Positions 44,855 through 54,937 of a stretch of DNA of 64,000 nucleotides are shown piece by piece. This DNA is from Sulfitobacter litoralis (lineage in GTDB: Bacteria; Pseudomonadota; Alphaproteobacteria; Rhodobacterales; Rhodobacteraceae): the NCBI RefSeq assembly GCF_900103185.1, contig NZ_FNJD01000007.1:1-64000 (forward strand), in the 5' to 3' direction. The translations under genes and the position numbers were made by a program. Below the pieces are notes generated by a model. It was not told the origin of the DNA. It made no database searches and saw only the letters and a list, made by a program, of their open reading frames with translations. Each line of letters begins with the position of its first letter. Position 1 is the first letter of the stretch.

Positions 44855-46210
44855 TCAGTTGCTGACGGCGCTCCCCACGCTTAGGATCTGTGGCAGAATT
44901 TGCGAGACAGCGCGGCTCCATTTGGTAACGGGCTGTTGCGCGATAAAGATGATGTCATCGGGGCGCAGCTCGAACTTCGGAGCCAGGGCAAAGTTCGCCG
45001 CATTACGAGCATCAAGATGCCATGCCGTGATCGCCCCCAGCTCGCGCGGATCAGACGATGCGCGCAGAACATACACTTGCGACACATCACCGGTCGACGA
45101 CGCCACGCCACCTGCATCGTACAATGCGTCGGCCAGACTTGCTTTGCGTTCAAACGGCAGCGCAAAACGCGACTGCGTCCCGACCTCACCTGCCAGATAA
45201 ACATATTCGCGGTCGTCAGCACCAAGCTCGCGACGCGTCTGATAGTTGCTGCGTGCCTCCTCTAAGCTTGAACGACGCAGGGACACCTCAAACTGCAGCT
45301 CTTGCAACGCAGAGGCACGGGCTGCCTGACGCGCTTGCACCAAGGTGATCTGTTGGGCGAAATATTCCTGCGCGCGGACCAGTTCATATGCCGTATCAAC
45401 GAAAATCGCATCGCCGGGCAGCAGGCGCGTCTTGGTCAGGCTGGCGCGGGAATAGAGCTGCGACAGAGGAATCTGGTACAGCGTGCCATCGCGGTACAGA
45501 CGGATCGAGGCATAGTCCTGATCTTCGACCGTGATCCCGCCTGCAGCGGCCAAAGCCTCTTCCAGATACAGCGGCGTCAACGTCACCGGCACAACCGTTG
45601 GCTGCGACACCGCACCGCCGATAGAAACACGCCGCGAATTGAATTCGGAAATCTCGAGGCTGAACGTCGGGTCAATCTGGTTCTCGACCAGACGCTGGAA
45701 CAAGGCAGCCTCGGCGTCCTCGATGGTCAGACCGGCGATGCGCACGCGGCCCACGTCGGGGATGTTGATCGAACCGTCATCCTGCACGGTATAGCCTTGG
45801 CGCGAGTTTTGCGCGGCGAGCAGCCCGGACAGTTGTTCAACCGATCCAGCCGCACGTGGCGTGGCCAGCAGCACCACATCACCGACGCCAATTTCATAGG
45901 GGCCAGGATCATTTGAGGGGGGCAACCGCAGCTCAAGCGCGTTAGGCCGCGTTTGAACGTCAAGCGTGGGCGAAGGCAGCACCCCGGTCCCGCGCAGGCC
46001 GGAACCGCTTCCGGCAGTACGCGAAAAGACAGCCGGCAGGCTTTGCGGCGCATATGCAGATCTATTCGCCTGAATGACAGTTTCAGCGGTCAGGTTCAGC
46101 ACGCGTACATTGGTGCCGCCTGCTGCGCCCTCTACCACTTTAGGTGTTCGGTAAACCGTACCACAGCTCGCAAGGGCCAGACCCAAAACAGTTACCAATA
46201 GGTATCGCAC
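44855..46210 (-). CDS. Outer-membrane polysaccharide exporter, Wza/KpsD-like lipoprotein
   Basis: This 451-residue protein has the lipobox LALASC (Cys16). The polysaccharide export domain begins near residue 103 (PYEIGVGDVVLLATPRAAG) with GYTVQDDGSINIPDVGRVRIAG. A SLBB-like domain follows at about 190-265, and a second near residue 335 (YVYLAGEVGTQSRFALPFE). It would form the outer-membrane pore for a capsule or exopolysaccharide. It is last in the yjbH-yjbF-wza-like operon (60-nt gap after yjbF), and it is the only such exporter near the KpsMTE genes. Confidence 0.9.
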   Translation of the reverse strand: MRYLLVTVLGLALASCGTVYRTPKVVEGAAGGTNVRVLNLTAETVIQANRSAYAPQSLPAVFSRTAGSGSGLRGTGVLPSPTLDVQTRPNALELRLPPSNDPGPYEIGVGDVVLLATPRAAGSVEQLSGLLAAQNSRQGYTVQDDGSINIPDVGRVRIAGLTIEDAEAALFQRLVENQIDPTFSLEISEFNSRRVSIGGAVSQPTVVPVTLTPLYLEEALAAAGGITVEDQDYASIRLYRDGTLYQIPLSQLYSRASLTKTRLLPGDAIFVDTAYELVRAQEYFAQQITLVQARQAARASALQELQFEVSLRRSSLEEARSNYQTRRELGADDREYVYLAGEVGTQSRFALPFERKASLADALYDAGGVASSTGDVSQVYVLRASSDPRELGAITAWHLDARNAANFALAPKFELRPDDIIFIAQQPVTKWSRAVSQILPQILSVGSAVSN

Positions 46211-46270
46211 TTGAATACTCCTATTTCACTGTAGCTAACCTTGCCCCCAACAGGTTAATCATAGGTAAAT

Positions 46271-46930
46271 TTAGCGTGCCGCAGCCTTGGTCATAAGATA
46301 CCCGACTTCGCCGCCAGCCCATTGCCGCGCCTGAACAATGGCACTGCTGTTTACACTGACCCAATACGTATTCCGAAACGACTGGTCCAGACTTTTACAA
46401 TCCTCTGTCACCTTACGCGTCGCCACTGCGCCGATTTCAAGCGCCAGTGTTGCACTGCCTTGATTTTCGACCAAACACCGGTATGCCCGCGTAGAGATTT
46501 CATCGGTCCCCGTCAGATTGCTGTGCAGCCGGTCGGAATAACCGCCACGCCCAGACAAGATCAACGCTTTGGGCTCGGACACATCCGCGGCAAACAGCTC
46601 GGAGCCAAGCCCACGCGTGCCCTGCAGCATGCCGTCTTCCAACATCAGCGCCGTCAAATCCGAACTCAGCCAGGTATCGACGCCGTTCACCCGCGCTTCG
46701 CGCAGCATACGGCCGGTTTGCTTTCGGTTTTCCACCGTGAGCAGCAGCGCGGGATTAGAGGTGTCCTCCACCAGCGCAGCAAAGCGTGGTGGGAACCCCT
46801 GCGAGGTCTTGGGCACAACAGAATCGTCGTCCACAGCAACCGCGACACCACGTGCCAGCAGGCCTTTGCTTTCACTACAGGCGGACAGGCCCGCCAGACA
46901 TAACCCGAGGGTAAGCGCACGTAAGATCAT
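46271..46930 (-). CDS. YjbF/GfcB-family lipoprotein
   Basis: This 219-residue protein has a lipoprotein signal with lipobox LAGLSAC (Cys18) and the YjbF-type body, including TGRMLREARVNGVDTWLSSDL, GMLQGTRGLGSELFAADV and the repeated W-containing segment YWVSVNSSAIVQARQW. YjbF/GfcB proteins belong to envelope polysaccharide operons, but their biochemical role is not settled. The start overlaps the yjbH-like stop (ATGA). Confidence 0.83.
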   Translation of the reverse strand: MILRALTLGLCLAGLSACSESKGLLARGVAVAVDDDSVVPKTSQGFPPRFAALVEDTSNPALLLTVENRKQTGRMLREARVNGVDTWLSSDLTALMLEDGMLQGTRGLGSELFAADVSEPKALILSGRGGYSDRLHSNLTGTDEISTRAYRCLVENQGSATLALEIGAVATRKVTEDCKSLDQSFRNTYWVSVNSSAIVQARQWAGGEVGYLMTKAAAR

Positions 46931-49044
46931 CGCAGGTATCTCCCCCAGCTGTCCCGCAGCTCTTTGCCGCGATAATCGCGCACGACCCCATGCAAACGGT
47001 TGGCCACAGCAAGACGCGCGCCACCGTCACGGGTGATCGGTTTGATGGTTTGTTGGATTTTCGTACGCGACGGACGCCCGGTGATCCACGACAGAGGCAC
47101 CTCGAACCGCAATCCTTTGTCAAAGGACCCTTCGCCAAAATCGTCAAACGACACATCCGTCAGCGTGAAATACCCGCCAACCTTGAACCCGTTGTTGAAC
47201 TCGCGATCCAGTGACAACGTCGCGCCGTAATCGCCCGCAAGATAGCGACCCACGTCAAGCTGGCCGTAAAACCCGTTGCCCAGATCGTAATAGGCCGAAG
47301 CGTGACCGGTCACGACATCGTAATCCTGAAATCCGAACAACATGTCAAAATCACGCTGTTTGACATAGTTCAGCTCCGCACCAAGCGCGAGACGGCTGGC
47401 CATCGGGTACCACAGCACCTCGGTCGAAACACCACCGAACATCCCTTCGAGATACCCAGCCGAGACGCGGCCAAACAAGTCCTTGCCCGGACGGAACAGA
47501 TATTCGGCTGTCAGGCTGTTAACCTCAAGATCAGATTCCTTGGCATAGCGCACAGCATTCGTACGCACTGGTTCGATGACCGAGTCAGACACGCGGAATG
47601 AATCGGCGATATTGCCCACCAGCGGGTAGCGGAACCGACCGGCAAAGGTCAGGCCCGGACGCGGCCGGTAATCCATCTTGAGCTGAACACCAAAATCGGC
47701 CCGAACTGGGCTGTTCGGGTCAAAATACGACGTCGCCAGATAGGGTCCGAAAGACGTGTCGAACACGGGATAGATATCCGCCAACTCGCCATCACGCCCC
47801 TGCGTATGCCCGTCTTCCAAACGCGCCCGCGCCAAGCTGCGCCACGCACCGTCATAATCATACTGCAGCTCTTCCAGATCAGACCGCTGCGTGACTATCT
47901 GGCTAAGCGGCACGCCGCGTTCAAGGAAAACGACGGTGAATTCTTCGATAGCGGGCGGCAGTGTCACCGCCATGGCCCGCGCTGTGCGTCCCGCCGCTTG
48001 GGCTTCGTTATTGAAACGGCTATTCTCAACACGCACCGTCGCGCGGGTGCCCGACATGATGAACCCTTGCAGCTCCAGCCCGTCTTCCGCGAGCACGCGC
48101 TGCAACACAGTCTCTACCGCATTACGCCCACCACCCGCAGCCGAGTTGTTCCATTCTGCAATGGCCAACCGATTGCGTGCGCCGACCGTCCGCGGGGCCT
48201 GCTCCAACCCGCCGGGAACCGATGGGGTCTTGGGATTGATGATATAGCTCAGTTGCGCGCCGACCTCATGCCCACCCACAACGAACCCCTTGAGGTTGAC
48301 GCCGTTCTTAAACCGATACTCCAGCCCCACATTGATCGGCGAAGACACGTCAATACCGGTGTTCACCGATTCCCGCGTGTATTCATCAGGCGAGTATTCC
48401 GCAAACAGCGTCGCTTGATCAGAGAGGTTCCATTTCACGCCGACAAAGGGAGAGGTAGGACCGCTGAACCAATTGCCGGTCTCTAACTGCCCGCCACGGT
48501 TCGCATCCCGCGTCCTTGTATCAAAACGCTCAGAGAGCACACTGAACGGGTTCGAAAATGAATTCCGCCCCGCAAGACGCCCCCAGCCCAAGCCGCCGGT
48601 GACTTCCAGCTTTGAGCCAAAGCTTTTGGTGGCAACGAAATATTCGCTGCTCAGGATACCGGTACCCAGAAAGTCGCGCAGGCCCACGGCAAACGCGGGG
48701 CGCACATCGGTTTCGTCCCAAATCTGGTAATGAACATCAAAACTACGGTCAAAGGTATCGCCGTCCAGTACCGCACTGGAGCTGATATCCTTGATACGAG
48801 AGTAGCGGAATGTACCATAAAGGCGCGGCAAAACCTGAAAGGTCGCGGAATACCGATAATTTGGACCAAAGGCGCTGGCCGTAAATGCCAGATCGCCATC
48901 CTTCAGCACTCGCGCCGTTGGCATTTCGATCAGACCGGGCGTCCCGTAGGTCGACAGCGATTGGGCAGATGTCTGGGAAAGGCTGACAACGCCGAACACT
49001 CCGGCTAACATCGTACAAGCGAGTTTCCTCAAGTGGCCTTGCAT
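46927..49044 (-). CDS. YjbH/GfcD-family outer-membrane protein
   Basis: This 705-residue protein has a signal peptide ending near SLSQTSAQS. LSTYGTPGLIEMPTARVLKDG, the family signature start, follows. The rest is dominated by alternating-residue beta strands typical of one or two beta-barrels (for example the FDVHYQIWDETDVRPAFAVG region). It is the first gene of the yjbH-yjbF-wza-like operon. It probably assists secretion or outer-membrane passage of a polysaccharide. Confidence 0.88.
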   Translation of the reverse strand: MQGHLRKLACTMLAGVFGVVSLSQTSAQSLSTYGTPGLIEMPTARVLKDGDLAFTASAFGPNYRYSATFQVLPRLYGTFRYSRIKDISSSAVLDGDTFDRSFDVHYQIWDETDVRPAFAVGLRDFLGTGILSSEYFVATKSFGSKLEVTGGLGWGRLAGRNSFSNPFSVLSERFDTRTRDANRGGQLETGNWFSGPTSPFVGVKWNLSDQATLFAEYSPDEYTRESVNTGIDVSSPINVGLEYRFKNGVNLKGFVVGGHEVGAQLSYIINPKTPSVPGGLEQAPRTVGARNRLAIAEWNNSAAGGGRNAVETVLQRVLAEDGLELQGFIMSGTRATVRVENSRFNNEAQAAGRTARAMAVTLPPAIEEFTVVFLERGVPLSQIVTQRSDLEELQYDYDGAWRSLARARLEDGHTQGRDGELADIYPVFDTSFGPYLATSYFDPNSPVRADFGVQLKMDYRPRPGLTFAGRFRYPLVGNIADSFRVSDSVIEPVRTNAVRYAKESDLEVNSLTAEYLFRPGKDLFGRVSAGYLEGMFGGVSTEVLWYPMASRLALGAELNYVKQRDFDMLFGFQDYDVVTGHASAYYDLGNGFYGQLDVGRYLAGDYGATLSLDREFNNGFKVGGYFTLTDVSFDDFGEGSFDKGLRFEVPLSWITGRPSRTKIQQTIKPITRDGGARLAVANRLHGVVRDYRGKELRDSWGRYLR

Positions 49045-49187
49045 CTGACAACCTGCCTATTAATTAACTGTTTCCAATACCGGGACCGTAGAGAAGTTTG
49101 AGGTGGACTACACTTTGTGTGCCGCCAGTCAACGGATTTACCATTACGTTGCGCCAGTTTTGCAACACAGAGGACGCTTGAAAAACG

Positions 49188-49922
49188 ATGCTAAACCGTT
49201 GGTTTAAACGCCGTCAACCAGACCCAGAGCCTGAACCGCATTTCGACCCCATCACGCCGGACGTACCCGTGGTCGCGATTGGCGATATCCACGGTCGTTT
49301 CGACTTGCTGGAGCGGCTTCCAGAACCCTCTCGTGGTACGCAGGTGATTTGTGTCGGTGATCTGGTCGACCGCGGCGAACAAAGCGCACAGGTCTTGCGC
49401 GCCCTGCACAGCCAGCCGGATATCATTACGCTGATGGGCAACCACGAGCAGATGATGCTAAAATTTATTGATAATCCGAAAGAGAACGGCCAGCGCTGGC
49501 TGCGCTATGGCGGGCTGCAAACCCTATCGAGTTTTGACGTCTCGGGCGTATCGCAAACCTCTTCTGGAGCCGAGCTTGAGCGGGCCCGTGATGCATTGCG
49601 CGAGGCCATGGGCGATGCGCTGGTTGACTGGGTGACCAACCTGCCGACCTCTTGGGTCAGCGGCAATGTTGCCTTTGTTCACGCCGCGGCTAACCCATTG
49701 ATTTCTCTAAAGGATCAGGAAAGCCGCACGTTGCTTTGGGGGCATGAGGATTTCGGGCGCAAACGCCGTCGCGACGGTATGTGGATCGTGCACGGGCATA
49801 CGATTGTCGACACGCCTATGGTCAAGGGCGGCGTTGTTTCGATCGATACCGGAGCCTACGCAACCGACAAATTGACCGCCGCAACCATCCATAATGGTGA
49901 GGTCGAATTCAGCTACGCCTGA
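49188..49922 (+). CDS. PPP-family serine/threonine phosphatase-like protein
   Basis: This 244-residue metallophosphoesterase has AIGDIHGRFDLL (Asp33, His35), CVGDLVDRGEQ (Asp58, Asp61), LMGNHEQMM (Asn85, His86) and HGHT. It resembles bacterial PrpA/PrpB-like protein phosphatases and diadenosine tetraphosphatases. Roseobacters often have it near exopolysaccharide genes. It is divergent from the yjbH-like operon. The substrate is not readable from sequence. Confidence 0.87.
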   Translation: MLNRWFKRRQPDPEPEPHFDPITPDVPVVAIGDIHGRFDLLERLPEPSRGTQVICVGDLVDRGEQSAQVLRALHSQPDIITLMGNHEQMMLKFIDNPKENGQRWLRYGGLQTLSSFDVSGVSQTSSGAELERARDALREAMGDALVDWVTNLPTSWVSGNVAFVHAAANPLISLKDQESRTLLWGHEDFGRKRRRDGMWIVHGHTIVDTPMVKGGVVSIDTGAYATDKLTAATIHNGEVEFSYA

Positions 49923-50027
49923 TCTGATAGCGGCCCGGCTTTAACCGCGCCTTAGGATACCTCTGCTTTAGCTGACACATCGGCAAAGTCGCCGGTTTTA
50001 CTTGTTGGTTCAAAGCACGGGGTGATG

Positions 50028-50693
50028 ATGGCGTTTATCGAGGTAGGGATAAGACGGGGCGGTGGTCCCTACGTGGGCCGGCTACTGTATCATCGCGTAG
50101 GAAAGCGGCTGTTCGATCTATCAGTCAGCCTTGTGCTGCTGCCCTTGATACTACTGCTGATCGTTCTGTTGTGCTGTTATATGGCCACTCACGGGCAAAT
50201 CGGTCTATATGCCCATCCACGAATCGGACGGGCTGGCAAACCGTTCCGCTGCTGGAAAATCACGACAATGGTACCCAACGCTCAGGCCGTCTTGCCAGCG
50301 ATTCTTTCTGCCCGACCGGACTACGCGCTGGAATGGGCCCTGTACCAAAAGCTGAGAAATGATCCCCGTGTCATCCCCGGCGGCCAATTTCTGCGGCGCA
50401 CGGGCTTGGACGAGTTGCCCCAAATCTGGAATGTCCTCCGGGGCGATATGTCGTTGGTCGGACCTCGTCCCGTGACGCGCAGCGAGTTGCACAGCTATGG
50501 GGAAGCACGTGGCGCGTATCAATCGGTGCGCCCCGGCATCACCGGACTATGGCAAGTCGCAGGGCGCGGTGTAATGCTGTTCGATGAACGCGTCACGCTT
50601 GATGAACGCTATACGCAGCAGATGTGCTTTGCCGGTGATCTACAGATCATCGCACGGACCCTGCCCGTTTTGCTGCGCCCCACCGGTCACTAA
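50028..50693 (+). CDS. ExoY-type initiating sugar transferase
   Basis: This protein of about 221 residues is a polyprenyl-phosphate sugar-phosphotransferase. It has a membrane segment at about residues 27-50 (LSVSLVLLPLILLLIVLL), then RKTGLDELPQ-type RRTGLDELPQIWNVLRGDMSLVGPRP and GITGLWQVAGRG. It puts the first sugar phosphate on the lipid carrier to start polysaccharide repeat assembly. GGGG at 50019-50022 best fits ATG 50028; GTG 50022 and ATG 50025 are alternatives. No Wzx or Wzy partner is in the window. Confidence 0.9.
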   Translation: MAFIEVGIRRGGGPYVGRLLYHRVGKRLFDLSVSLVLLPLILLLIVLLCCYMATHGQIGLYAHPRIGRAGKPFRCWKITTMVPNAQAVLPAILSARPDYALEWALYQKLRNDPRVIPGGQFLRRTGLDELPQIWNVLRGDMSLVGPRPVTRSELHSYGEARGAYQSVRPGITGLWQVAGRGVMLFDERVTLDERYTQQMCFAGDLQIIARTLPVLLRPTGH

Positions 50694-50737
50694 GGGGGCG
50701 CAGCACTGGCCACAGTATGTGGCAATCGGCTTGCGCG

Positions 50738-51007
50738 CTAAACCAACCCTTTGATCCCTGTGGCCGTCGTACCGGTGCCCCGCACTTGCGCGACCCGAAA
50801 CGGATAGACGACCCCGGCCATCAGCCCGACCAACGTGATCGCATCCCCGCTCTTAAGCGTCACCGCTACATCGCCTGGCCCACCAATCATAAAGCCTCGT
50901 GTGACCTGCGGCAGGTCGGCGGCATCATCTGGCACGACATCAAAGGCCCCACAAATCGGGCCGGTTAATCCTGCAGTATAGTCCCTGAAATTGTCAGTAA
51001 TTGGCAT
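50738..51007 (-). CDS. GTA head-spike base protein (GhsA/RCAP_rcc01079)-like
   Basis: This 89-residue protein includes DNFRDYTAGLTGPICGAFDV at 5-24, then the beta-rich segments GPGDVAVTLKSGDAITL and GVVYPFRVAQV, ending in TTATGIKGLV. I recognise this pattern as the spike-base protein of the Rhodobacter GTA head spike. AAAGGAG is well placed before ATG 51007. In R. capsulatus the spike-base and DUF2793 spike genes are neighbours; here they are 10 kb apart. The GTA head and tail cluster is not in the window. Confidence 0.75.
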   Translation of the reverse strand: MPITDNFRDYTAGLTGPICGAFDVVPDDAADLPQVTRGFMIGGPGDVAVTLKSGDAITLVGLMAGVVYPFRVAQVRGTGTTATGIKGLV

Positions 51008-51094
51008 GTCACTCTCCTTTATTGGACAGCGCAGCTTGGTCTACTGACCCTACCTAAAACTTATCCCACCGTACGGTCCTGCCGCAAAAGGGGC

Positions 51095-51121
51095 CTCCAA
51101 GGCCGTCAAGCGGCCTTGGAG
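51095..51121 (-). terminator. Intrinsic terminator of secA
   Basis: CTCCAAGGCCG (51095-51105) and CGGCCTTGGAG (51111-51121) form a perfect 11-bp stem with a 5-nt loop. On the minus strand it begins 8 nt after the secA stop codon and is followed by GCCCCTTTTGC. Confidence 0.8.
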
Positions 51122-51128
51122 CTATCAC

Positions 51129-53867
51129 TTACGCAAGCTTGCCGTGGCAATGCTTGAATTTCTCACCAGATCCGCAGGGACATTCGTCATTGCGCGAAGG
51201 GTTGCCCCATGTGGTCGGGTCATTCTCGTCAAACCCAGCAACGGCAGTCGATCCCGTCTCCGTAGTCGCCGTAGTCTCCGTAGCCGTCGGCGCTGCGCTG
51301 TTGTCTTCGGCCGCTTGCGCTGCTGCAACCTGTGCACCTGCCTGACGTTCCTGCATTTGCGACATCAGCTGCTGTTGTTCTTCTTCCGTCATCGGACGGA
51401 TTTGACCCAGTTTCTGTGTCACTTCGGTCCGGAGACTGTCCAGCATGCTCTCGAACAGCTGGAAGGATTCGTTTTTATACTCGTTCAACGGATCCCGCTG
51501 CGCGTAGCCGCGGAAGCCCACGACCGACCGCAGATGCTCTAGCGTCAAAAGGTGGTCACGCCATTTGCCGTCGATCGCCTGCAACAACACCTGCTTTTCA
51601 ATGTTGCGCATGTTCTCGGGGCCGAACTGTTCAGCCTTTTGCGCCATCATGGAATCGCTGGCCTCGATCAGACGTTCGCGGATCACTTCGTCGTCCACGC
51701 CCTCTTCTTCACACCAGGCCGCGACAGGTTCGTTCAGGTTCAACTGTTCGACAACCGCGGCTTGGAAACCTTGTGTATCCCACTGATCTGCATAAGTTTT
51801 TGGCGGCATAAACTGGTCGATCAGATCGTCAATTACCTGCTCGCGCATGTCGGCGGTGATCTCTTGCAGGTCGGCGGCTTCCATGATGTCGCGGCGCTGG
51901 CCAAAGATGACCTTCCGCTGGTCGTTCATCACATCATCGAACTTCAACAGCTGTTTCCGAATGTCAAAGTTGCGGCCTTCGACCTTGGCCTGCGCTCGTT
52001 CAAGTGACTTGTTGACCCAAGGGTGCACAATCGACTCGCCCTCTTTGAGACCAAGTGTGGTCAACACTTTCTCAAGCCGTTCCGACCCAAAGATACGCAT
52101 CAAATCGTCTTCGAGCGACAGATAGAACGACGACCGGCCCGGGTCACCCTGACGGCCGGAACGACCACGCAGCTGGTTATCGATCCGCCGGCTTTCGTGA
52201 CGTTCAGAGGCCAGAACATAAAGGCCACCGGCCTCCAGTACTTTTTTCTTTTCGTCCGCGTGCTCCGCCTCGATCTTTTCACGAATGGCAACGGGATCGG
52301 CCTCTGGATCGGCGTCCAGTGCTTCGATCACCTTCAGCTCGACGTTGCCGCCCAGCTGAATGTCGGTGCCGCGACCGGCCATGTTTGTGGCAATGGTCAC
52401 CGCGCCGAATTTGCCCGCATCTGCGACAATCTGGGCTTCTTGTTCGTGCTGGCGTGCGTTCAAAACATTATGCGTAATGCCCGCTTCGGTCAGCATCTGG
52501 CTAAGCATTTCAGATTTCTCGATAGAGGTCGTTCCCACCAGAACCGGCTGGCCTATCGCATTGGCTTCTTTGACCTTTTCGATCATCGCCTGATATTTCT
52601 CCAGCGCGGAACGATAGACTTGGTCATCTTCGTCCACGCGTGCGACGGGCACGTTGGTCGGCACAACCACAACACCCAGACCGTAAATTTCGGCGAACTC
52701 TTCGGCTTCGGTTTCGGCAGTACCCGTCATGCCCGCCAACTTGTTGTACAGTCGAAAATAATTCTGGAACGTGACGGAGGCGAGTGTCACGTTTTCAGGC
52801 TGGATCTGGCAACCTTCCTTCGCTTCGATCGCTTGATGCAACCCGTCGGACAGACGACGACCAGACATCATACGCCCGGTGAATTCGTCGATCAGCATCA
52901 CTTCGCCATCACGCACGATGTAATCCTTGTCGCGCTGAAACAACTTATGCGCCCGCAAACCTTGGTTTACGTGGTGCACGACCGTGGTGCTTTCGGGGTC
53001 ATACATCGTGAACCCTTCTTCCAGCAGTCCGCGGCTCAGCAGCTCTTGCTCGAGGAAGTCGTTCCCTTCGTCAGTAAAGGTCACGTTGCGGGTTTTTTCG
53101 TCCAGCTCGTAGTGGCTTTCCTGCAGCAGCGGGATCACATCGTCGACGATTTTATACATCTCGGAGCGGTCTTGCGACGGGCCAGAGATAATCAGTGGCG
53201 TCCGGGCTTCATCGATCAGAATACTGTCGACCTCATCCACGATGGCGAAGTTGTGCTGCTTCTGGAAAATCTGACTCAGCTCGGATTTCATGTTATCGCG
53301 CAGATAGTCAAAGCCCAGCTCGTTGTTCGTGGCGTAGGTCACATCGCACTCATACGCGGCGCGTTTGTCTTCCTCGGTCATGCCGGACACCGCAGCACCC
53401 GTGGTCAGCCCCAGCGAGGCAAAGACCTTACCCATCCAGTCGGCATCCCGCTTTACGAGGTATTCGTTCACCGTCACGACATGCACGCCCTTGCCGGTCA
53501 GCGCATTTAGATAGGCGGCCAGCGTGGCGGTCAGGGTTTTACCCTCACCGGTTTTCTGCTCGGATATGTTGCCCTGATGCAGGAAAATCGCCGACATCAA
53601 CTGCGTGTCAAAGGCGCGCAGACCCAAGGTCCGGCGTGCGCCTTCACGGCAGTTTGCAAAGGCTTCCGGCAGCAGGTCATCCAGGCTTTCGCCATCGTTT
53701 GCCCGCTTGCGCAGCTCTTCTGTTTTTTGCTTTAGACCGTCGTCGGTCAAAGCCAAGAATTCGTCTTCCAGCGCGTTGATTTGTTCAACCAGCGGGCGGG
53801 TCGCCTTGATTTTACGGTCGTTTGGAGTCCCAAAGACTTTTTTGGCGAGTGTTCCGATGCCCAGCAT
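51129..53867 (-). CDS. Preprotein translocase ATPase SecA
   Basis: This 912-residue motor drives preproteins through SecYEG. Walker A lies in [16 protein letters not shown] near residue 105, Walker B as [15 protein letters not shown] near 213, and the second nucleotide domain includes [14 protein letters not shown] and [11 protein letters not shown]. The C-terminus has the zinc-binding SEC-C motif [14 protein letters not shown] for SecB and ribosome contact. Full length. It ends in a strong hairpin. It is divergent from the PPIase gene. Confidence 0.97.
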   Translation of the reverse strand: MLGIGTLAKKVFGTPNDRKIKATRPLVEQINALEDEFLALTDDGLKQKTEELRKRANDGESLDDLLPEAFANCREGARRTLGLRAFDTQLMSAIFLHQGNISEQKTGEGKTLTATLAAYLNALTGKGVHVVTVNEYLVKRDADWMGKVFASLGLTTGAAVSGMTEEDKRAAYECDVTYATNNELGFDYLRDNMKSELSQIFQKQHNFAIVDEVDSILIDEARTPLIISGPSQDRSEMYKIVDDVIPLLQESHYELDEKTRNVTFTDEGNDFLEQELLSRGLLEEGFTMYDPESTTVVHHVNQGLRAHKLFQRDKDYIVRDGEVMLIDEFTGRMMSGRRLSDGLHQAIEAKEGCQIQPENVTLASVTFQNYFRLYNKLAGMTGTAETEAEEFAEIYGLGVVVVPTNVPVARVDEDDQVYRSALEKYQAMIEKVKEANAIGQPVLVGTTSIEKSEMLSQMLTEAGITHNVLNARQHEQEAQIVADAGKFGAVTIATNMAGRGTDIQLGGNVELKVIEALDADPEADPVAIREKIEAEHADEKKKVLEAGGLYVLASERHESRRIDNQLRGRSGRQGDPGRSSFYLSLEDDLMRIFGSERLEKVLTTLGLKEGESIVHPWVNKSLERAQAKVEGRNFDIRKQLLKFDDVMNDQRKVIFGQRRDIMEAADLQEITADMREQVIDDLIDQFMPPKTYADQWDTQGFQAAVVEQLNLNEPVAAWCEEEGVDDEVIRERLIEASDSMMAQKAEQFGPENMRNIEKQVLLQAIDGKWRDHLLTLEHLRSVVGFRGYAQRDPLNEYKNESFQLFESMLDSLRTEVTQKLGQIRPMTEEEQQQLMSQMQERQAGAQVAAAQAAEDNSAAPTATETTATTETGSTAVAGFDENDPTTWGNPSRNDECPCGSGEKFKHCHGKLA

Positions 53868-54043
53868 GCAATCTCCTGCCGAAGTTAAGTTCCTAGGCGT
53901 CCATCTGCTTGCCGAGCCGCCGGACAGCCCCTAGATACAAGACTGAACGTGCGCCAAGGCCGCGCCCATAGGGCGATGTAAGGGTCGCACTAAACCGTGT
54001 CAATGTAGCAGCCCTTTGCGGCTGCCAAACCAAGGACAGATAC

Positions 54044-54934
54044 ATGCAAAAACCTCTCACTTTTCTGGCACCATTCATGGTGGCAGCGTCGCTTGCCCTG
54101 CCCGCTTTTGCGCAGGACGACGCTGCCGCAAACACCGATGCGCAGACCGATGCACAAACGGACGTTACCGCTGAAACAGTAGTTGCTACAGTCAACGGCA
54201 CCAACATTACGATCGGCAACATGATCATCGCCCGCGCCACCTTGCCAGAGCAGTATCAACAACTGCCGCCAGAGGTTCTGTTCAAAGGTATTCTGGACCA
54301 ACTCGTGCAGCAAACCGCTCTTTCGCAGGATTACGAAGGCGATCTGCCAACGCGCATCACACTGGCGCTGGAAAACGAACGCCGCCAGCTGATCGCAGGC
54401 GAAGTGATCGAAAAAGCGATGGCACAGGACGTGTCGCAGGAAGAGCTGCAAGCCGCCTATGACGAAGCCTACACCGATGCGGAACCAACCGAAGAGTTCA
54501 GCGCGTCGCACATTCTGGTAGAGACAGAAGAAGATGCCAAAGCCGTCAAAACAGAGCTTGATGAAGGCGCGGATTTTGCCGAGCTGGCGAAAGAGAAATC
54601 CACGGGTCCCTCCGGTCCTGCAGGTGGTACCTTGGGGTGGTTCGGGCCCGGCATGATGGTGCCCGCGTTTGAAACCGCTGTCGCCGAGCTTGAAGTCGGT
54701 GCTGTATCCGAACCGGTTGAAACCCAGTTTGGCTGGCATGTCATCAAACTGGACGAGAAGCGCCAGAAAGAAGCGCCTGCGCTCGACGAAGTAAAAGACG
54801 AGTTGGAAACTCAGGTGCGCCAAGTCAAAGCGCAAGCGTTGATTGAAGAAACCACCGAAGCCGCAGATGTTGACCGTTCGGCTGCTGAAGCAGTTGATCC
54901 CACGGTTCTGACCAACCTGGGCTTGTTGGAGTAA
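54044..54934 (+). CDS. Periplasmic parvulin-type peptidyl-prolyl isomerase
   Basis: This 296-residue protein has a signal peptide ending at AFAQDD, then an Asp/Thr-rich linker and a SurA/PrsA-like helical N-domain. The parvulin (rotamase) domain lies at about 145-240, with FSASHILVETEEDAKAV, TGPSGPAGGTLGWFGPGMMVPAFE and FGWHVIKLDE. It helps fold exported proteins and sits divergent from secA. It is followed after 3 nt by argJ. Confidence 0.92.
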   Translation: MQKPLTFLAPFMVAASLALPAFAQDDAAANTDAQTDAQTDVTAETVVATVNGTNITIGNMIIARATLPEQYQQLPPEVLFKGILDQLVQQTALSQDYEGDLPTRITLALENERRQLIAGEVIEKAMAQDVSQEELQAAYDEAYTDAEPTEEFSASHILVETEEDAKAVKTELDEGADFAELAKEKSTGPSGPAGGTLGWFGPGMMVPAFETAVAELEVGAVSEPVETQFGWHVIKLDEKRQKEAPALDEVKDELETQVRQVKAQALIEETTEAADVDRSAAEAVDPTVLTNLGLLE

Positions 54935-54937
54935 TCA

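Noticed and set aside
49923-50021. Terminator between the phosphatase and exoY-like genes (CGGC/GCCG with a T-run)
   Set aside because: The stem is only 4 bp, too weak to support a call.
52023-53510. 495-codon open frame antisense to secA
   Set aside because: It is a shadow of secA, and the His/Gln/Phe-rich translation is typical of antisense frames.
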